In this document: positions 1 through 10,736 of the stretch, piece after piece
How the letters are laid out: each line of letters opens with the position of its first letter
Numbering within the stretch: position 1 is the stretch's first letter
Assembly: GCA_963920525.1 (NCBI GenBank)
Contig: OY986435.1
Coordinates: forward strand, 102,237,115 to 102,301,114
DNA: 64,000 nucleotides
From: Dichetophora obliterata
Taxonomy: Eukaryota > Arthropoda > Insecta > Diptera > Sciomyzidae
Direction of reading: 5' to 3'
The notes under the pieces: generated by a model
The model's input: only the letters and a program-made list of their open reading frames with translations
What the model was told of the DNA's origin: nothing
Databases searched by the model: none
Position numbers and translations under genes: made by a program

Positions 1-1541
1 ATATATATTTACCATTTCCAGTATAGCTGCCGAAAGTAGCCATACGCACTAAATAACCAAATTTTAGTCTAATACGATCAAAACCATGCGAAATGTAGAA
101 TTTTTGTTGTTTTGCAAGCGGTAAAAAGGGGTGCGGGAAAATATTTCCCTTGAACCATCTCGTAATCGAAACAAATCGACTGCCCAAATTTCAGCTCAAT
201 TTAGGTTAAGACTGGCGCACTTTACTTCACTCGACGCTAACTCTCTGAAAAGTGAGTTTAACTAAAGTGGGACAGGCCTATTTTTAGTGCACTTGCCGAG
301 AGTAATTTTTGTCCAACACGATACAAACCGTTGAAATAAAACGTTTTCATTGGTTTGTGGGCAGTAAAAGGGGGGCGTGAAACCAATTTTTAGTATAGTT
401 GCTGACAGTAACAGTACAAACTAAAGCAACATTTTAGCTCAATAGACCCAGTAGTCAATTTTAATGATTTCTCAAAAAGTGGGTGTGGGTGTGGGTGTGG
501 GTGTGGCTATATAGCGATGACGCCTTTTTTTAGTTCAGTCGCCGAAAGTAGCCATACAAACTTAGGTATCACATGTTAGTCTCATACGGCCAAAACTGCT
601 TGAAATATAGCATTTTCACTGATTTGTGGGCGCAAAAATGGGGCGTGGAAACCAATTTTTCGTACAGTTACTGTCAGTAACTACACAAACCAAAGTACTA
701 AATTTAAGTCTTATACGACCAAAACCGTCTGAAATAAAGCATTTTCATTTATTTGTGGGCGGTAAAAGGGGGCGTGGAAACCCATTTTAAGCACAGTTAT
801 CGACAGTAACCGTACATACTAAATTGCAAAATTTTAGCCTTATACGACCCAAACTGACTGAAATATAACATTTTTATTGATTTGGGGGCGGTAAAAGGGG
901 GGTGTGGCACATTTTTCCCCTCAACCATCTCGTACCTGAAACAAATCGGCTGCCAAAATTTCAGGTCAATCGGTTTAGTAGTTTTGGAGTCTATAGACAT
1001 CACACAGCCAGACACACATCGTTTTGCTTTTTATATATATAGACATTGATTTGTGGGCGGTAAAAGTGGGCGTGAAAACATTTATATATAGTGACCGCCT
1101 CTTGGAGCACCTATACAGTAAGTTTCACTGTAAAAGTGTATAGAACTCTGGAATTGCCATGATTTCGAAAAAGTGGGCGTATTTATTTTACGACCACGCC
1201 CATTTTTTGTACAGTTACCGACAGTAACCATCTGAACAAAATTACCAAATCTTAGTTTTTTACGATTGAAACCGCCTGATATATATCCTTTTTTTGGTTT
1301 GTGATCGATGGAGCAAATTTGGCTTGTATGGGAGGTACCACGCCCCCTTCTCCAATCGTTACCAAACCTCACAGGAACACTCTCAAGATGTGGCTTTATT
1401 TTCTCTGAAAATTTCATAAAGATCGGTTCAGCGGTTTTGGAGTCTATACGTGATATAGCCACATACCCACATACCCACATACCCACATACCCACATACCC
1501 ACATACCCACATACATACATCCATTTTTATATATATAGATT
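1..1541. repeat. Diverged tandem-repeat block with two copies of a terminal module
   Basis: This stretch has no credible gene. It is made of degenerate units containing 'tttgtgggcggtaaaag', then 'ggggcgtggaaacc', then 'cagttaccgacagtaacc'. The G-rich box recurs near 127, 370, 632, 766, 894 and 1062, so spacing is roughly 130 bp or multiples of it. A module reading 'gttttggagtctat' followed by a short spacer and 'tttatatatatag' occurs twice, near 985-1046 and 1434-1540, and looks like the end of a dispersed element. Short open frames here are by-products of the repeats. It may be a composite nonautonomous element that generates microsatellites; the family is not identified. Confidence 0.6.
1461..1520. 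repeat. ACATACCC microsatellite
   Basis: About seven near-perfect copies of the octamer ACATACCC, degrading into ACAT repeats, lie between the 'ggagtctatacg' module and 'catttttatatatatagat'. The position just before the presumed element end suggests the array belongs to the repeat element rather than being independent. Confidence 0.85.
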
Positions 1542-2359
1542 AAAATTTACAAAAAAGTGAAGTTAAACAAATTTTTTCGCTTGTAACACAGCTGTCGAAC
1601 TACCAAAAATCGTAACGTTGCGTAGAAATCTATTTTCTACAGACTTCTACGCTGCGTCACGCCACGTTACGATTTCGGTAACGACTTGTACACATTTATC
1701 ATTAAACAGATTTTAGCTTGACAATTGGCAACGTCGCGCAATGCTTTTGGCTAATCCAGCCTTAAGGGTTTAAAGAATAGACAGTTGCGGGAGACAGTCG
1801 CGTCAACTGTGTTGTCGTTAAAACTTAGCCCACTGAGGGCCGCAACATGCCTCAAGATGACGAGAGCATGGACTCCAAGGGTGAAATGTTGAGCTGTCTG
1901 TTGGGCAACCAGTCTCGGTTGCTTCCGTCCGAATTGCTGAAACATTTTTTTTTCTTCAGCCTAAAGTCCAGCCAAACCTAAAATTTAAGTCTGTAGGTAA
2001 CTTTTTATAAAGTGTTATATAAGAGCTCACCTAGTGCCATTCCTTTCCTTCACGTAAAGGAGGTCCTAAAGAGTTTAGCTCTACTGCAAAGCTTTGCCAT
2101 GAATCCTTCTGATTTTGTTTTACGGAGCCGAATTTCCCTAGTCTAGTTGCTACACCAGGATTCTGCTTCATAAACTGCTCCAGTTTGTGGAATTGTCGAC
2201 TGTTCGTTTTTCATTCTAAAAATATATAGCAATTTGTTTAAAATCAAAGACAAACAGTAAAATAGAAATAATAATATAAGTTACTTACCATTTTCAATCA
2301 ATTCCTTTTTGTTTAGACAAAATTTTTATGCAAATATATTATTCGCCGGCTAGTCATTA
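1542..2359. other. Intergenic stretch without a recognised feature
   Basis: AT-rich sequence. There is a small GC-richer island around 1600-1950, including a local near-palindrome 'cgtaacgttgcgtagaa' with 'ttctacgctgcgtcacg'. I see no gene with coding support. Confidence 0.4.
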
Positions 2360-2500
2360 AATATTTCTATTCGTCTATATTTGGCGTTAAAGCCGAATCA
2401 CATTTGTTAAATTCGCAGTGATACCACCAATATTTCTATTCGTATGTTTTTGACGTTTGAGTCGAATCACATTTGTTAAGTTTGCGAACGGTGATACCAA
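2360..2500. repeat. Two tandem units of about 70 bp
   Basis: Both units begin 'aatatttctattcgt', carry 'cgaatcacatttgttaa' and end 'gtgatacc'. The first is 2360-2428 and the second starts at 2429. They are clearly diverged, so this is an old duplication or a subterminal repeat of the adjacent Tc1-like scrap. Confidence 0.7.
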
Positions 2501-2521
2501 CTTGGCTAATTTTACTTGTTT

Positions 2522-2719
2522 TTAATTCGATTCGCGGACGATGATAGGGCTATAAATTGACCCTGGTCCCTCAGAAGAAATGCAGCTCCAGATCATTACA
2601 GCTGGTGAGTGCTTTACATTTTTTTGGATGCATTCGGAAGAGTATTGTTCGCCACGCCTGAACTCGTCACTAAAGGTAACCATATTTAAAAAAAACAATT
2701 TGTAATACTTTAGAAACAC
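2522..2719 (-). pseudogene. Tc1-like transposase fragment
   Basis: The minus-strand frame contains VTFSDE, the usual setting of the second catalytic Asp in Tc1-like transposases. It then shows ECIQKNVKHSPAVMIWSCIS, which follows the family pattern of 'VKHGG.SVMVWGC.S' after the SDE motif. Only about 65 residues survive. The N-terminal DNA-binding region, the first Asp and the last catalytic residue are absent, so this is a dead fragment. No inverted termini were found around it. Confidence 0.75.
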
Positions 2720-2887
2720 TCCCTTTTATTATTGATTCCCAAATCTTTTGACTTCTTACCTTGTCGTCATAGTATAATTAGAGATGGTTTTGTACACACT
2801 GCCGGAACTGTCAAAACGAAGTTGACAGCCCATACAAAATCTGAAAACGCTGAGAATGCGATAAGAAAGCAAAAATAGGCAAGAATA

Positions 2888-3688
2888 CATAGAAATAAAA
2901 TATAAGGAAGTGGTGTTATACTCACACACACTATACGTGTGTAGAAGGAATTTTCGTCGCTGAGGAAGAGAGATAGAGCGTCGTTATTTGACAAAAGCTC
3001 TTCCCGAGCAAAAAAAAAATCTGTTTGTGAGGAAGAACATCTGTCAAAACACAAGTTCTGCTTCATGAGCGCATTCATTATTTAGGGTGGCAAGGGCCTT
3101 AATTTTTTTTTCTTATTGGGATAAGCTTTATAGTTATTTATTTGTTTACAATTTCTTTGAAAACTTGACATGAAATTAAAGTGGATTAGCAACCTAAGGT
3201 TACAAGCTATAACTAGGTATTTTTATATAAAAAACTAATTAAAAGCCCACAGTTCGAAAAAAACTGCACAAAACTATTTATTTTAAAAGAGTTTAATTTG
3301 GTATGTATTTTAGTTGTTTAGTTTTTGTGTTATTTTAATATCAATTAAATAGTTTATAAAAAATAGTTTTTTGAAATGAATTCTTCAAAAATCATTTAAA
3401 GTAACTTTTGTCGTTTCAGTCTCATTCTGAGTTCATGTCTTTTACATTATTTTAGCAATGCTTTTCTCTGTAAAAAAATTGGTAACGCAACATATTATAT
3501 AACGGTGGTATATAAAAATTGCATAGTAAGCATACATCTAAAAAATAAAAAATAATTTACGCCTTTATTTACTACATAAATGAATGTGGCCCTGTTTGAA
3601 TGTTTTAGTGTTTGTGTCAACTTCACTGTGTTTGTAAAATACTTCATTCCACTTCAACTACACCGCTTCCTTATATTTTACTTCTATG
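2888..3688. mobile_element. P-like short inverted-repeat element, 801 bp, 8-bp TSD
   Basis: The left end reads CATAGAAATAAAATATAAGG and the right end is its near-exact reverse complement, ending ...CCTTATATTTTACTTCTATG. Both ends are bordered by the same octamer CAAGAATA (2880-2887 and 3689-3696), a clean 8-bp target duplication. An end beginning CAT, an AT-rich stretch with ATAAGG, and an 8-bp duplication are all features of the P-element superfamily. No transposase is encoded, so it is nonautonomous. A related element lies at 33433-34905. Confidence 0.8.
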
Positions 3689-3696
3689 CAAGAATA

Positions 3697-4264
3697 GCAA
3701 AATGCTTGAGTTTGACAATTCTAGCTATGAGAAAAAGAGAGCAGTCTGAAATGCATCTACCTTCACTAGTTCTACCATGCCTTGTCGCAATCAGTTTGCG
3801 TATTGAGCACAGATAACCAGATAGGAAACTTCGATGGGCGACTTGTAGAAAGGGATGGCACGATGTACGATTTTACGTCAAATTGCCCCAATACTATCGC
3901 AAAATGTTTGACTGTGGTCGTAATTGTAACCGGAAAACTTCCCTGGTTTTTGGTAATCGAAGAGAATCTCACCTATAATAGGTTACAACCGCATACTTTG
4001 AAAAGTTACATTATTGGAACAAAATGGGTAATAAAAGGTATGACAAAAAAGAAATCAGAAGTGCACAGGAAAACTTCCCTGGTTTTTTAGTGGTGAATAA
4101 GCCATGTTGAAAATCTTCGACTTCAGTGTTGCCGTTTGGCTGCAAATCAATTTGGATACTTTTCTCTTTTAAAAATGGATGGATACTTTTATTTAAGCTT
4201 CTGTAAGGATATTTTTTTAATATGAATATATGTTTTTATACATGATACAAAGAACTACAGATAA
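3697..4264. other. Non-coding stretch with short repeats
   Basis: Contains 'cacagataaccagataggaa' near 3813, which recurs in reverse orientation near 10720-10748. It also has a direct repeat of 'gaaaacttccctggttttt' near 3933 and 4070. No gene supported. Confidence 0.45.
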
Positions 4265-4620
4265 AGTAGTGCGCATGTCCGCCATCTTTGCTGTGACGTG
4301 CAAGGTGCTCCTTGGTTAAAACGTAGTCACAATTTATTCATAGGGTACAAAGATTTTAAAATGCCTACATTTTCTTATGAAAACTTGTTTTACTGATATG
4401 AAATAAATTTTGTTATATAAAGCACATGTCCAAAATAAAGTAAATATATTTTTTAGTACTGTTTGTGAAGAAAAATTTGCATATTTTGTAGGGGTGCTTT
4501 TCCCCTTTTTACCGATTTACACAAAAAGCGGCTACGTTGCTTGATGTGCTTGACAGAATTTTGACTGTTTGTTCGGTTTCATTTTGATATCTTCGTCCCT
4601 TTTCGACATTTTCTTTTGAA
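4265..4620. repeat. Dispersed repeat, copy 1
   Basis: This segment matches 42415-42750 in the same orientation. Shared blocks include 'gcatgtccgccat', 'gtgacgt', 'aaaacgtagt', 'acattttctta' and 'ctacgttgcttgatgtg', in the same order. The two copies are diverged and of similar length, so they belong to a nonautonomous repeat family I cannot name. Confidence 0.65.
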
Positions 4621-5857
4621 TGTATTCATCAAGTGTCATATTTGACGAGCACCGATGACGAGGTGCACAGTAAATTTTGTTTGTTGCGCCGGGAATACTT
4701 TACTTGTAGCTCTTTGTATCATGGTTTTTATATGCAAATATATAAAAAAGTTGGTAGTTTCTTAAATTGGACAAAAACGTTAAGACAAATTATGACATTG
4801 AGACTTTTTTGGTAAAAATATCCATACTCACTGTTTTAACACTTATTTATCTCAAAACTACCTTTTTTCGGCTATGTGTTGTAGAAAAACAAAAGCTATT
4901 CAACCTAAACATCTGAAATATGTAATTCACAGCATCAGTGGCTATCGCTAGCAAAGTTTTATTTAAAAAAAATCGTATATGTTATACTTAAAACCGGTTA
5001 AAACCCTGTTTTTAAAACTTAAATTTCAAAAGCATGTCCTTCTGTTATTATTTAATAATAATGGAATTCAGTAAAATTTGTTAAGTTCTGCTAAATTGTT
5101 GAAGTTAGCAGCTGTGGATATGAATGAACCTGCTAAGACATTTTACAATAAAGTGCTAAACTAATATGTCAAAATCAAAAGACAGACTTCTACAACTAAA
5201 AATATGTTGTTTTAATAACTCGTGTAACCAGTACTCTGTAACAAAAAATGTATTTAAATTTTAATATTACAGTTCGTTAACCCTTTTTAAACATTTGTCA
5301 CTCAGAATCTTTGAAATGTTTTGCATCTCTACCAACCCCATAGCAAAGTTTTTATTTTTTATTAATAAGGAGCAGTTTTTAGAATTTAAAGCTACAAATC
5401 AAAAATAATATAGTACTTATTAGAACTCAATCAAAAAACGATTTATCACTTCACTCAATAAGGTTGACATTTCCAACTTAAGAAATGGTATCGGCTAAGC
5501 AAAAGCACGGAGCTGAGCTTGTTAACTTGCTGAATCTTTTCCCATATAAAATTTTGACAGGACTTAACAAATACGTTAATTTTAGCAAATTGCAGGGCTT
5601 AAATGATGTAATGAATAGCATTAATAATCTTTGTTTTTATTTTGAATACAAATAGCAGAGTGAAAAATCTAGAACACCGTCCAAGATCTTTCTTTGAAAA
5701 TTTAACAAAATAAAAAAATGGTTTTTATGTGGAGTGTTGCAATATACCATAGTATAATTTTTATAAAATAGGAGCGGCAGTTTTTGCTGCGATAACTGTA
5801 TGTCATACAAAATAAAATCAAAACGAAAGCGTGCTATGGTTGCTATGGAGATATCAA
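4621..5857. other. AT-rich stretch, nothing recognised
   Basis: Only short open frames with no recognisable domain, mostly low-complexity AT sequence. No RNA gene or transposon end identified. Confidence 0.4.
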
Positions 5858-6722
5858 AAATGTTTTGTGTCACATAAATAAAATAAATCAATAAATTTCA
5901 TTTGTAAGTAATGTATGCAAATTAATAATTTCCATAATTAATCTTTGTCTTTGTTGATAGAAACTGAAACTCCACTATACGATGTCAGCGGAGGAGGTGT
6001 TGCTTTAAAAAAGTATTGAAAAAACAGTTATTGAACGCTCGTTTTCTTTTGTTTGCAGCTCGTAAGAAAATGGTTATTGTCAAGGCTACCTGATAAAATT
6101 TTTGATGCAAAATAGTTGGTACATAAAAAGAGTTATTTCTTTGAAAGTAATTAATGGAAATTTATTGTTAATAGCTTATTGAATAGGTAATGGACTACCT
6201 TTCTTTTAATGCCCATTTTGCTTAGTTTTGTTTATATATAGCAAGTTTTTTAGGCCATTTTTCAACTTTGGATCCATATAACTTCTAAACCAGATGAGAG
6301 CGACCATTAATTTTTCAGATTTGTAATTAGAAAGCCTTAATACATATGTTCCACGAATAAAAAGTGAAAAAAATGTATTTTAGCTAAAGGTTAAATATGC
6401 CGTTTTTTCTAGTGCAATTGGTATTAAAGCATCAAAAATTGGGTTTCATTGTTTGAAAAATTTTTGTTTTTATGTTTGTGTTAAAAAAAAATGAATATAT
6501 TATTTCTTTTTCGAATTTGATACGTGGATGCTCTTTTTTCTAAAGTGGATACATTTGGGACCTTTTCTAGGGTACTTTTTTAACTTCGTAGCGGCAACAC
6601 TGTTCGACTTCACTGTTTATAAAATTCACCACTTAAAATGTTTTGTGTCAAACAAAGAAAATAAATAAATGAATTTCATGTAAGTTGTAAATAATGTATG
6701 CGAAGAATTGTATTATTAATTG
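5858..6722. repeat. Direct-repeat pair flanking about 700 bp
   Basis: The segment 5858-5935 (from 'aatgttttgtgtca' through 'aatgtatgc') recurs at 6637-6722 just before the RpL5 relic. The 700 bp between them may have been inserted, or the flank may have been duplicated together with the RpL5 fragment. I see no gene between the copies. Confidence 0.55.
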
Positions 6723-6746
6723 TTTAATTCATTTGTCTCTCAACAG

Positions 6747-7574
6747 AGTTATGCCAGAATTGAAGGAGACCGTTTTGTCTGCATATCCTACTCGCATGAG
6801 CTTTCCAAATACGGCATTAAGGTCGGTCTTGCCAACTACGCTGCCGCCTACTGCACTAGCTTGAAAGTTGAACCTGTCGATGATGGACCAGGTTCATTCC
6901 GTTGTTACTTGGATGTCGGTTTAGAACGTACCACTACTGGTGCCGTGTATTCGGTGCCATGAAAGGTGCTGTCGATGGTGGTTTCAATATTCCACACTGC
7001 GTCAAGCGTTTCCCTGGCTACTCTGCAAAGACCAAAAGCTTCAATGCCGATGTTCATCGTTCACATATCTTTGGTCAACATGTTGCCGATTATATGCGCA
7101 CTTTTGAGGAAGAAGCCTTCAAACGCCAATTCAGCCGTTACATCAAGTTGGGAATCCGCGCTGATGATATTGAAGAAATAAACAAAAAGGCTCATCAACA
7201 AATTCGTGCCGATCCTACTTAAAAGGCAGCAGGAGTAGACGGACAGGAGTTTCCAAGAAACGGTGAAATGCTAAGGGCTAATTTGTCAGTACGAGTTAAC
7301 TCACCAAAATTGGACGTTTGAACTCCGTTTAGGCAAAAAAGAAACATTATACCTATGATATTTTAAGTCAATTTAACATCAACGAATGCTAAAATATCTA
7401 GATAAACCGAGTTTAAACGTCCACTTTTGGTGAGTTAAGCTAGGTTTAATTTGACTAGAGTTTAAACTCGCACTGAAAAATTAGCCCTAAGAAACTTACC
7501 AACCCTGAAAGGAAGTCTAAGAAGAGCAATAGGCCGCCTACATCACCAAGCTTAAGACCGAAGCTGAGGCTTAA
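6747..7574 (+). pseudogene. RpL5: Ribosomal protein L5 pseudogene (interrupted by a MITE)
   Basis: Ribosomal protein L5 binds 5S rRNA in the large ribosomal subunit. The translation has typical uL18/L5 blocks: [28 protein letters not shown], then after a frame change [29 protein letters not shown] and [16 protein letters not shown]. Several lesions make it non-functional. About 28 residues are missing between CTSL and VEPVDD. One base is lost near 6943, shifting the frame. A stop follows ADPT at 7220-7222. A TGA replaces the expected Trp codon near 7259. The 213-bp MITE at 7275-7487 splits the C-terminal region. After the MITE the frame resumes as KKLTNPERKSK and ends TEAEA at 7574. The first codons follow a pyrimidine-rich 'ctctcaacag' that looks like a splice acceptor, so this may be a duplicated genomic fragment rather than a retrocopy. 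Confidence 0.92.
7275..7487. mobile_element. 213-bp MITE, 3-bp TSD TAA, Harbinger-like
   Basis: The terminal inverted repeats begin GGGCTAATTT and extend about 60 bp with mismatches: 'cagtacgagttaactcacc' on the left pairs with 'ggtgagttaagc' and 'gtttaaactcgcactg' on the right. The element is flanked by TAA at 7272-7274 and 7488-7490. A 3-bp TAA/TTA duplication and G-rich ends fit the PIF/Harbinger superfamily. It has no coding capacity. The RpL5 frame on either side joins across it, which confirms the boundaries. Confidence 0.85.
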
Positions 7575-7929
7575 TTCGTGGGAGTGGTCTTTAATGTTTA
7601 TCTATATTATTATATAAAATTGAAGTGAAAATTAAAAGTTACGACTTTATAGCAAAGGTACTGGTCCGATTTTTATTAAAATATAGTTGTGCTACAGATT
7701 TATTGAGAGTTCTTTTTCTTTCGAAATTTTAATAATAAGAATATTTAATTAAGGTATTAAGTTTTTTAAGAAATCGTCTCAGCTGCCACGTATGCTTATT
7801 CGTATTTGCCCAAAATTCGTTTTTGCCTTATTCGCTCCAAAAAATGAAACAAAAGAAAATTTTTTATTTCTGTGATATGTATTGTCTTAAGCCAATAAAG
7901 GCGATGATGCCATATCGCATCACTAAGCC
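7575..7929. other. Non-coding stretch downstream of the RpL5 relic
   Basis: AT-rich; may hold the old 3' untranslated region of the RpL5 copy. No other feature seen. Confidence 0.35.
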
Positions 7930-8078
7930 GGATCTCGGAAAACTAATCGTATCACATAAAAATTAGGTAAAAATTAGCCCATATATATAAAAAATTGTCC
8001 CATATTTGAGGCGTTAAGAAGATTGATAAAAAAACGTCCTTGGCGAAGCCGCGGACAACAGTAGTCTGCTAGTACTAT
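7930..8078 (+). mobile_element. Possible Helitron-like 3' end
   Basis: The run 'ttggcgaagccgcggacaac' followed by 'agtagtctgctagt' resembles the 3' ends of insect Helitron-type elements: a short GC hairpin (GGCG...CGCC-like) just before a CTAGT terminus. Only this end is recognisable. No Rep/helicase gene or 5' TC end was found, so the call rests on one short motif. Confidence 0.35.
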
Positions 8079-8779
8079 TATAAATAATAAACAATCTCTT
8101 AGAACATGCTCATCTTAGCTTTCTATCTTAATAGTCAAATTGGCTGTTGCCATATACACGTAGCCCATAAAGTCTGCGTTGACCAATGCTGCAAAATTGG
8201 AATTTTTCAAACATTTTGCATGTGCTGCAAAAGCAGTTGGCGCATCATGATTCATTTCCTAACAGACTCTTTATCTTATTTGGGCAATAAAAAATATAAC
8301 TAAGTTTTAAACTGCCGTATAGGTACAGCTGCGAACGAAATAGCAGTACACTTATATTCAGACATGTTTGGATAAATAATACTAGTCTACAAATTCCGTA
8401 TCAGGTATCTTTTGTTTTAGCGCCAGTCGTCCAAATTTAAAATGTGTTTTTCATGTAAAAATACACTTAATCAACAGTTGCTTTCTAAATTCTAACTTTG
8501 GACGATTACAGCTCTGCTAAAACTAAAGATACAAAAATTGTTAATATTTCGTTGGATAAACTGAAAATTTTAGCTCCGCTACAGCACATGACACGATAGT
8601 TGTTAATATATTGATTGAAAAACTTATATTTTTTAAAATACAAAATAATATTTTTTATTTTATGCTGAGTAGTTCAGATTCTAGATCAATAATACTAAAT
8701 ACTAAGATTAAAAATATTTCTTCTATATACATAAACACATATCGCACACCCACTTCAAAAGTGAAAGTATTTAATTATT
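8079..8779. other. Non-coding stretch
   Basis: No gene is supported. Near 8739-8765 there is one copy of 'acatatcgcacacccacttc', a motif that also marks the inverted-repeat element immediately to the right. Confidence 0.4.
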
Positions 8780-9487
8780 TTCTTTTTGTATCATTTTACA
8801 TAAAATATAAAAGAATCATGTCTAAGTTATTTTAAAGAGGATTTTTGTGTATATCAGTGCATTGCTGGAGTTTGTGTACAAGACATCAAAAAATATGATA
8901 TGTTGTTAGAGTTACTTGCTCTCACCAACAAAAAAACAATTCGACGAAAATTACTTTTACAATGAATGAATGAACCGAAAAGCCCTTAAAAAATTAATAA
9001 GTGACAAACATATCGCACACCCACTTCAGAAGTGCACAGCTCAAAATGTCGAAATTTCGACCTTTTCGTGTAAAACTGTTTGTAGTGATCATCTACATTG
9101 GCTGTCTTAATTTTGTAATATTCTTAGTCTTTAATTAAAAAAAATCGTTTTGTCTCTTTTTGTTTTGTATGGAGTCACTTGAAGAAAAAATTGTTTTTTG
9201 CTCCTCCTGAATATGTATAAATTTTGAGTTGTGCACTTTTGAAGTGGGTGTGCGATATGTTTGTCACTTAGTAATTTTTTAAGGGCTTTTCGGTTCATTC
9301 ATTCATTGTAAAAGTAATTTTCGTCGAATTGTTTTTTTGTTGGTGAGAGCAAGTAACTCTAACAACATATCATATTTTTTGATGTCTTGTACACAAACTC
9401 CAGCAATGCACTGATATACACAAAAATCCTCTTTAAAATAACTTAGACATGATTCTTTTGTGTTTTATGTAAAATTATACAAAAATA
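8780..9487. mobile_element. Long inverted-repeat element of about 700 bp
   Basis: The left arm (about 8780-9045) is almost exactly the reverse complement of the right arm (about 9222-9487). Shared landmarks are 'gaatcatgtctaagttattt', 'agtgcattgctggagtttgt', 'gacaaacatatcgcacaccc' and 'cacttc'. The unique spacer is about 180 bp. No coding sequence is visible, so it is a foldback-type or MITE-like nonautonomous element. The ends are AT-rich, so the exact termini and duplication are uncertain. Confidence 0.8.
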
Positions 9488-9556
9488 AGATGGTTAGATA
9501 ATCACCATTATTATGAATAATTTTCTATTAAAAGCTCAAAAACATTTTGAAAATTT

Positions 9557-10483
9557 TTAATGCTGATTTGTTGATAAACCGTTGATAAACCGTTCTTTGC
9601 CACAAATATCTTCATATTTTCGCCTAAGCATCTCCTTAATTGGCAAGCTATATAGCTCATCAGTTTCGTCTGTGTTCATAGATTCGGGCAGCTGTAAAGT
9701 ACATAGCACACAATTATATTTAAGCTAACAAAAATGTTTCATAAAAATACCTCTTGTTTGATCATCAGCGTAGGTGCATTTGGACACAACTGTCGTTTCT
9801 TATTCGTCGCCTCTATGCGTGCAGCCTCTTCTCGTTTTTCCTTGTCCGCAATGGGAAGCAACATAGCCAAGTAGCGTTCATACGGACTGATGAATTGAAT
9901 TTGCTCTATCTTTTTAAAATTTCCCTTGACGACTTCGGCTGTTTCAAGAATTGGCTAAGAAATATATCAATGCTGCTCTCGAGCACGCAGCACAGTCTGA
10001 TGCAACGTATGCAAATTCTGACGCACCAATGGAGGTATCGGACTGCATCATGACTAAATACCTTGCATTTCACTTGGAAAACTCTCAGATCTGCATCATA
10101 TGATTGGCACGTAGCCGTAACTTTTATTTTCCAGACGTGCAACATTATCGCGGAACCCAAAAATCTGGCGCAGCGCTAACATTTGACGATTATCAAATAC
10201 ACGCTTTGACTTACGAAACAGATCCAAATGGGTATCCGGCCCAATAGTAGGTTTAACATAGATTTTCTTACAGATCTCAGTGCTACGTTGATAGATGGTC
10301 GCCAAAACATTTGTTTGATTGTGCGATGCATCTAGGATATAATTTGTTTGGCGCTCATAGATATTCATCAGAAAGTGTAGATCCACTGCAGTCTTCCTCC
10401 TTTTTACCAGCACCACAAAGGATCTGCGCTGGGAAAGTTGCCAAAGCCAACAACAGCACACACATAAATTTTCTGTTTGCCAT
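9557..10483 (-). pseudogene. Broken two-exon gene of unknown identity with a signal-peptide-like start
   Basis: I do not recognise this gene. From ATG at 10483 the minus strand encodes MANRKFMCVLLLALATFPA, a good signal peptide, followed by CGAGKKEEDC. The coding pattern then moves to another frame (TAVDLHFLMNIYERQ... to LRQIFGFRDNVARLENK) and changes frame again at least once or twice. It recovers as AEVVKGNFKKIEQI, SPYERYLAMLLPIADKEKRE and LMIKQE. A well-formed 59-bp intron (9692-9750, GT...AG) joins KQE to LPESMNTDETDELYSLPIKE, and the frame ends at 9557-9559. Preserved splice sites and coherent C-terminal coding argue for a once-real, unprocessed gene. The frame changes argue that this copy is broken, unless extra introns were missed. 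Confidence 0.5.
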
Positions 10484-10583
10484 TTCTTTATTAATGATTA
10501 ATTATTAGATTTTCTGTTATTTTCCACACAAGTTTCTTTAATAATGAAACGATTTAACTGATAAACACAAAAATTTACAATTT

Positions 10584-10735
10584 AGGAAACTTCGATTTTT
10601 AGCATCCGACATTAAACAACATTGACAGCTATGAGGTGAAAAAAGGTGAACTCACGTACACAATACGTGAGTTTCACAAATTGCAAAACCAATCTCAGAT
10701 CAGCTGATTTTTGACTGCAAAATCGAAGTTTCCTA
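10584..10735. mobile_element. Short inverted-repeat element with TA borders
   Basis: The sequence 'taggaaacttcgattttt' near 10584 is mirrored by 'aaaatcgaagtttccta' near 10720-10736, and TA flanks both ends. This would fit a small Tc1/mariner-type MITE of about 150 bp. The interior contains the palindrome-like 'ctcacgtacacaatacgtgag'. However, the right flank 'tctggttatctgtg' also recurs near 3813, so the true element may extend beyond these borders. Confidence 0.45.
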
Positions 10736-10736
10736 T

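Noticed and set aside
1751..1945. 64-codon minus-strand frame
   Set aside because: GC-richer than its surroundings but no recognisable family and no gene structure.
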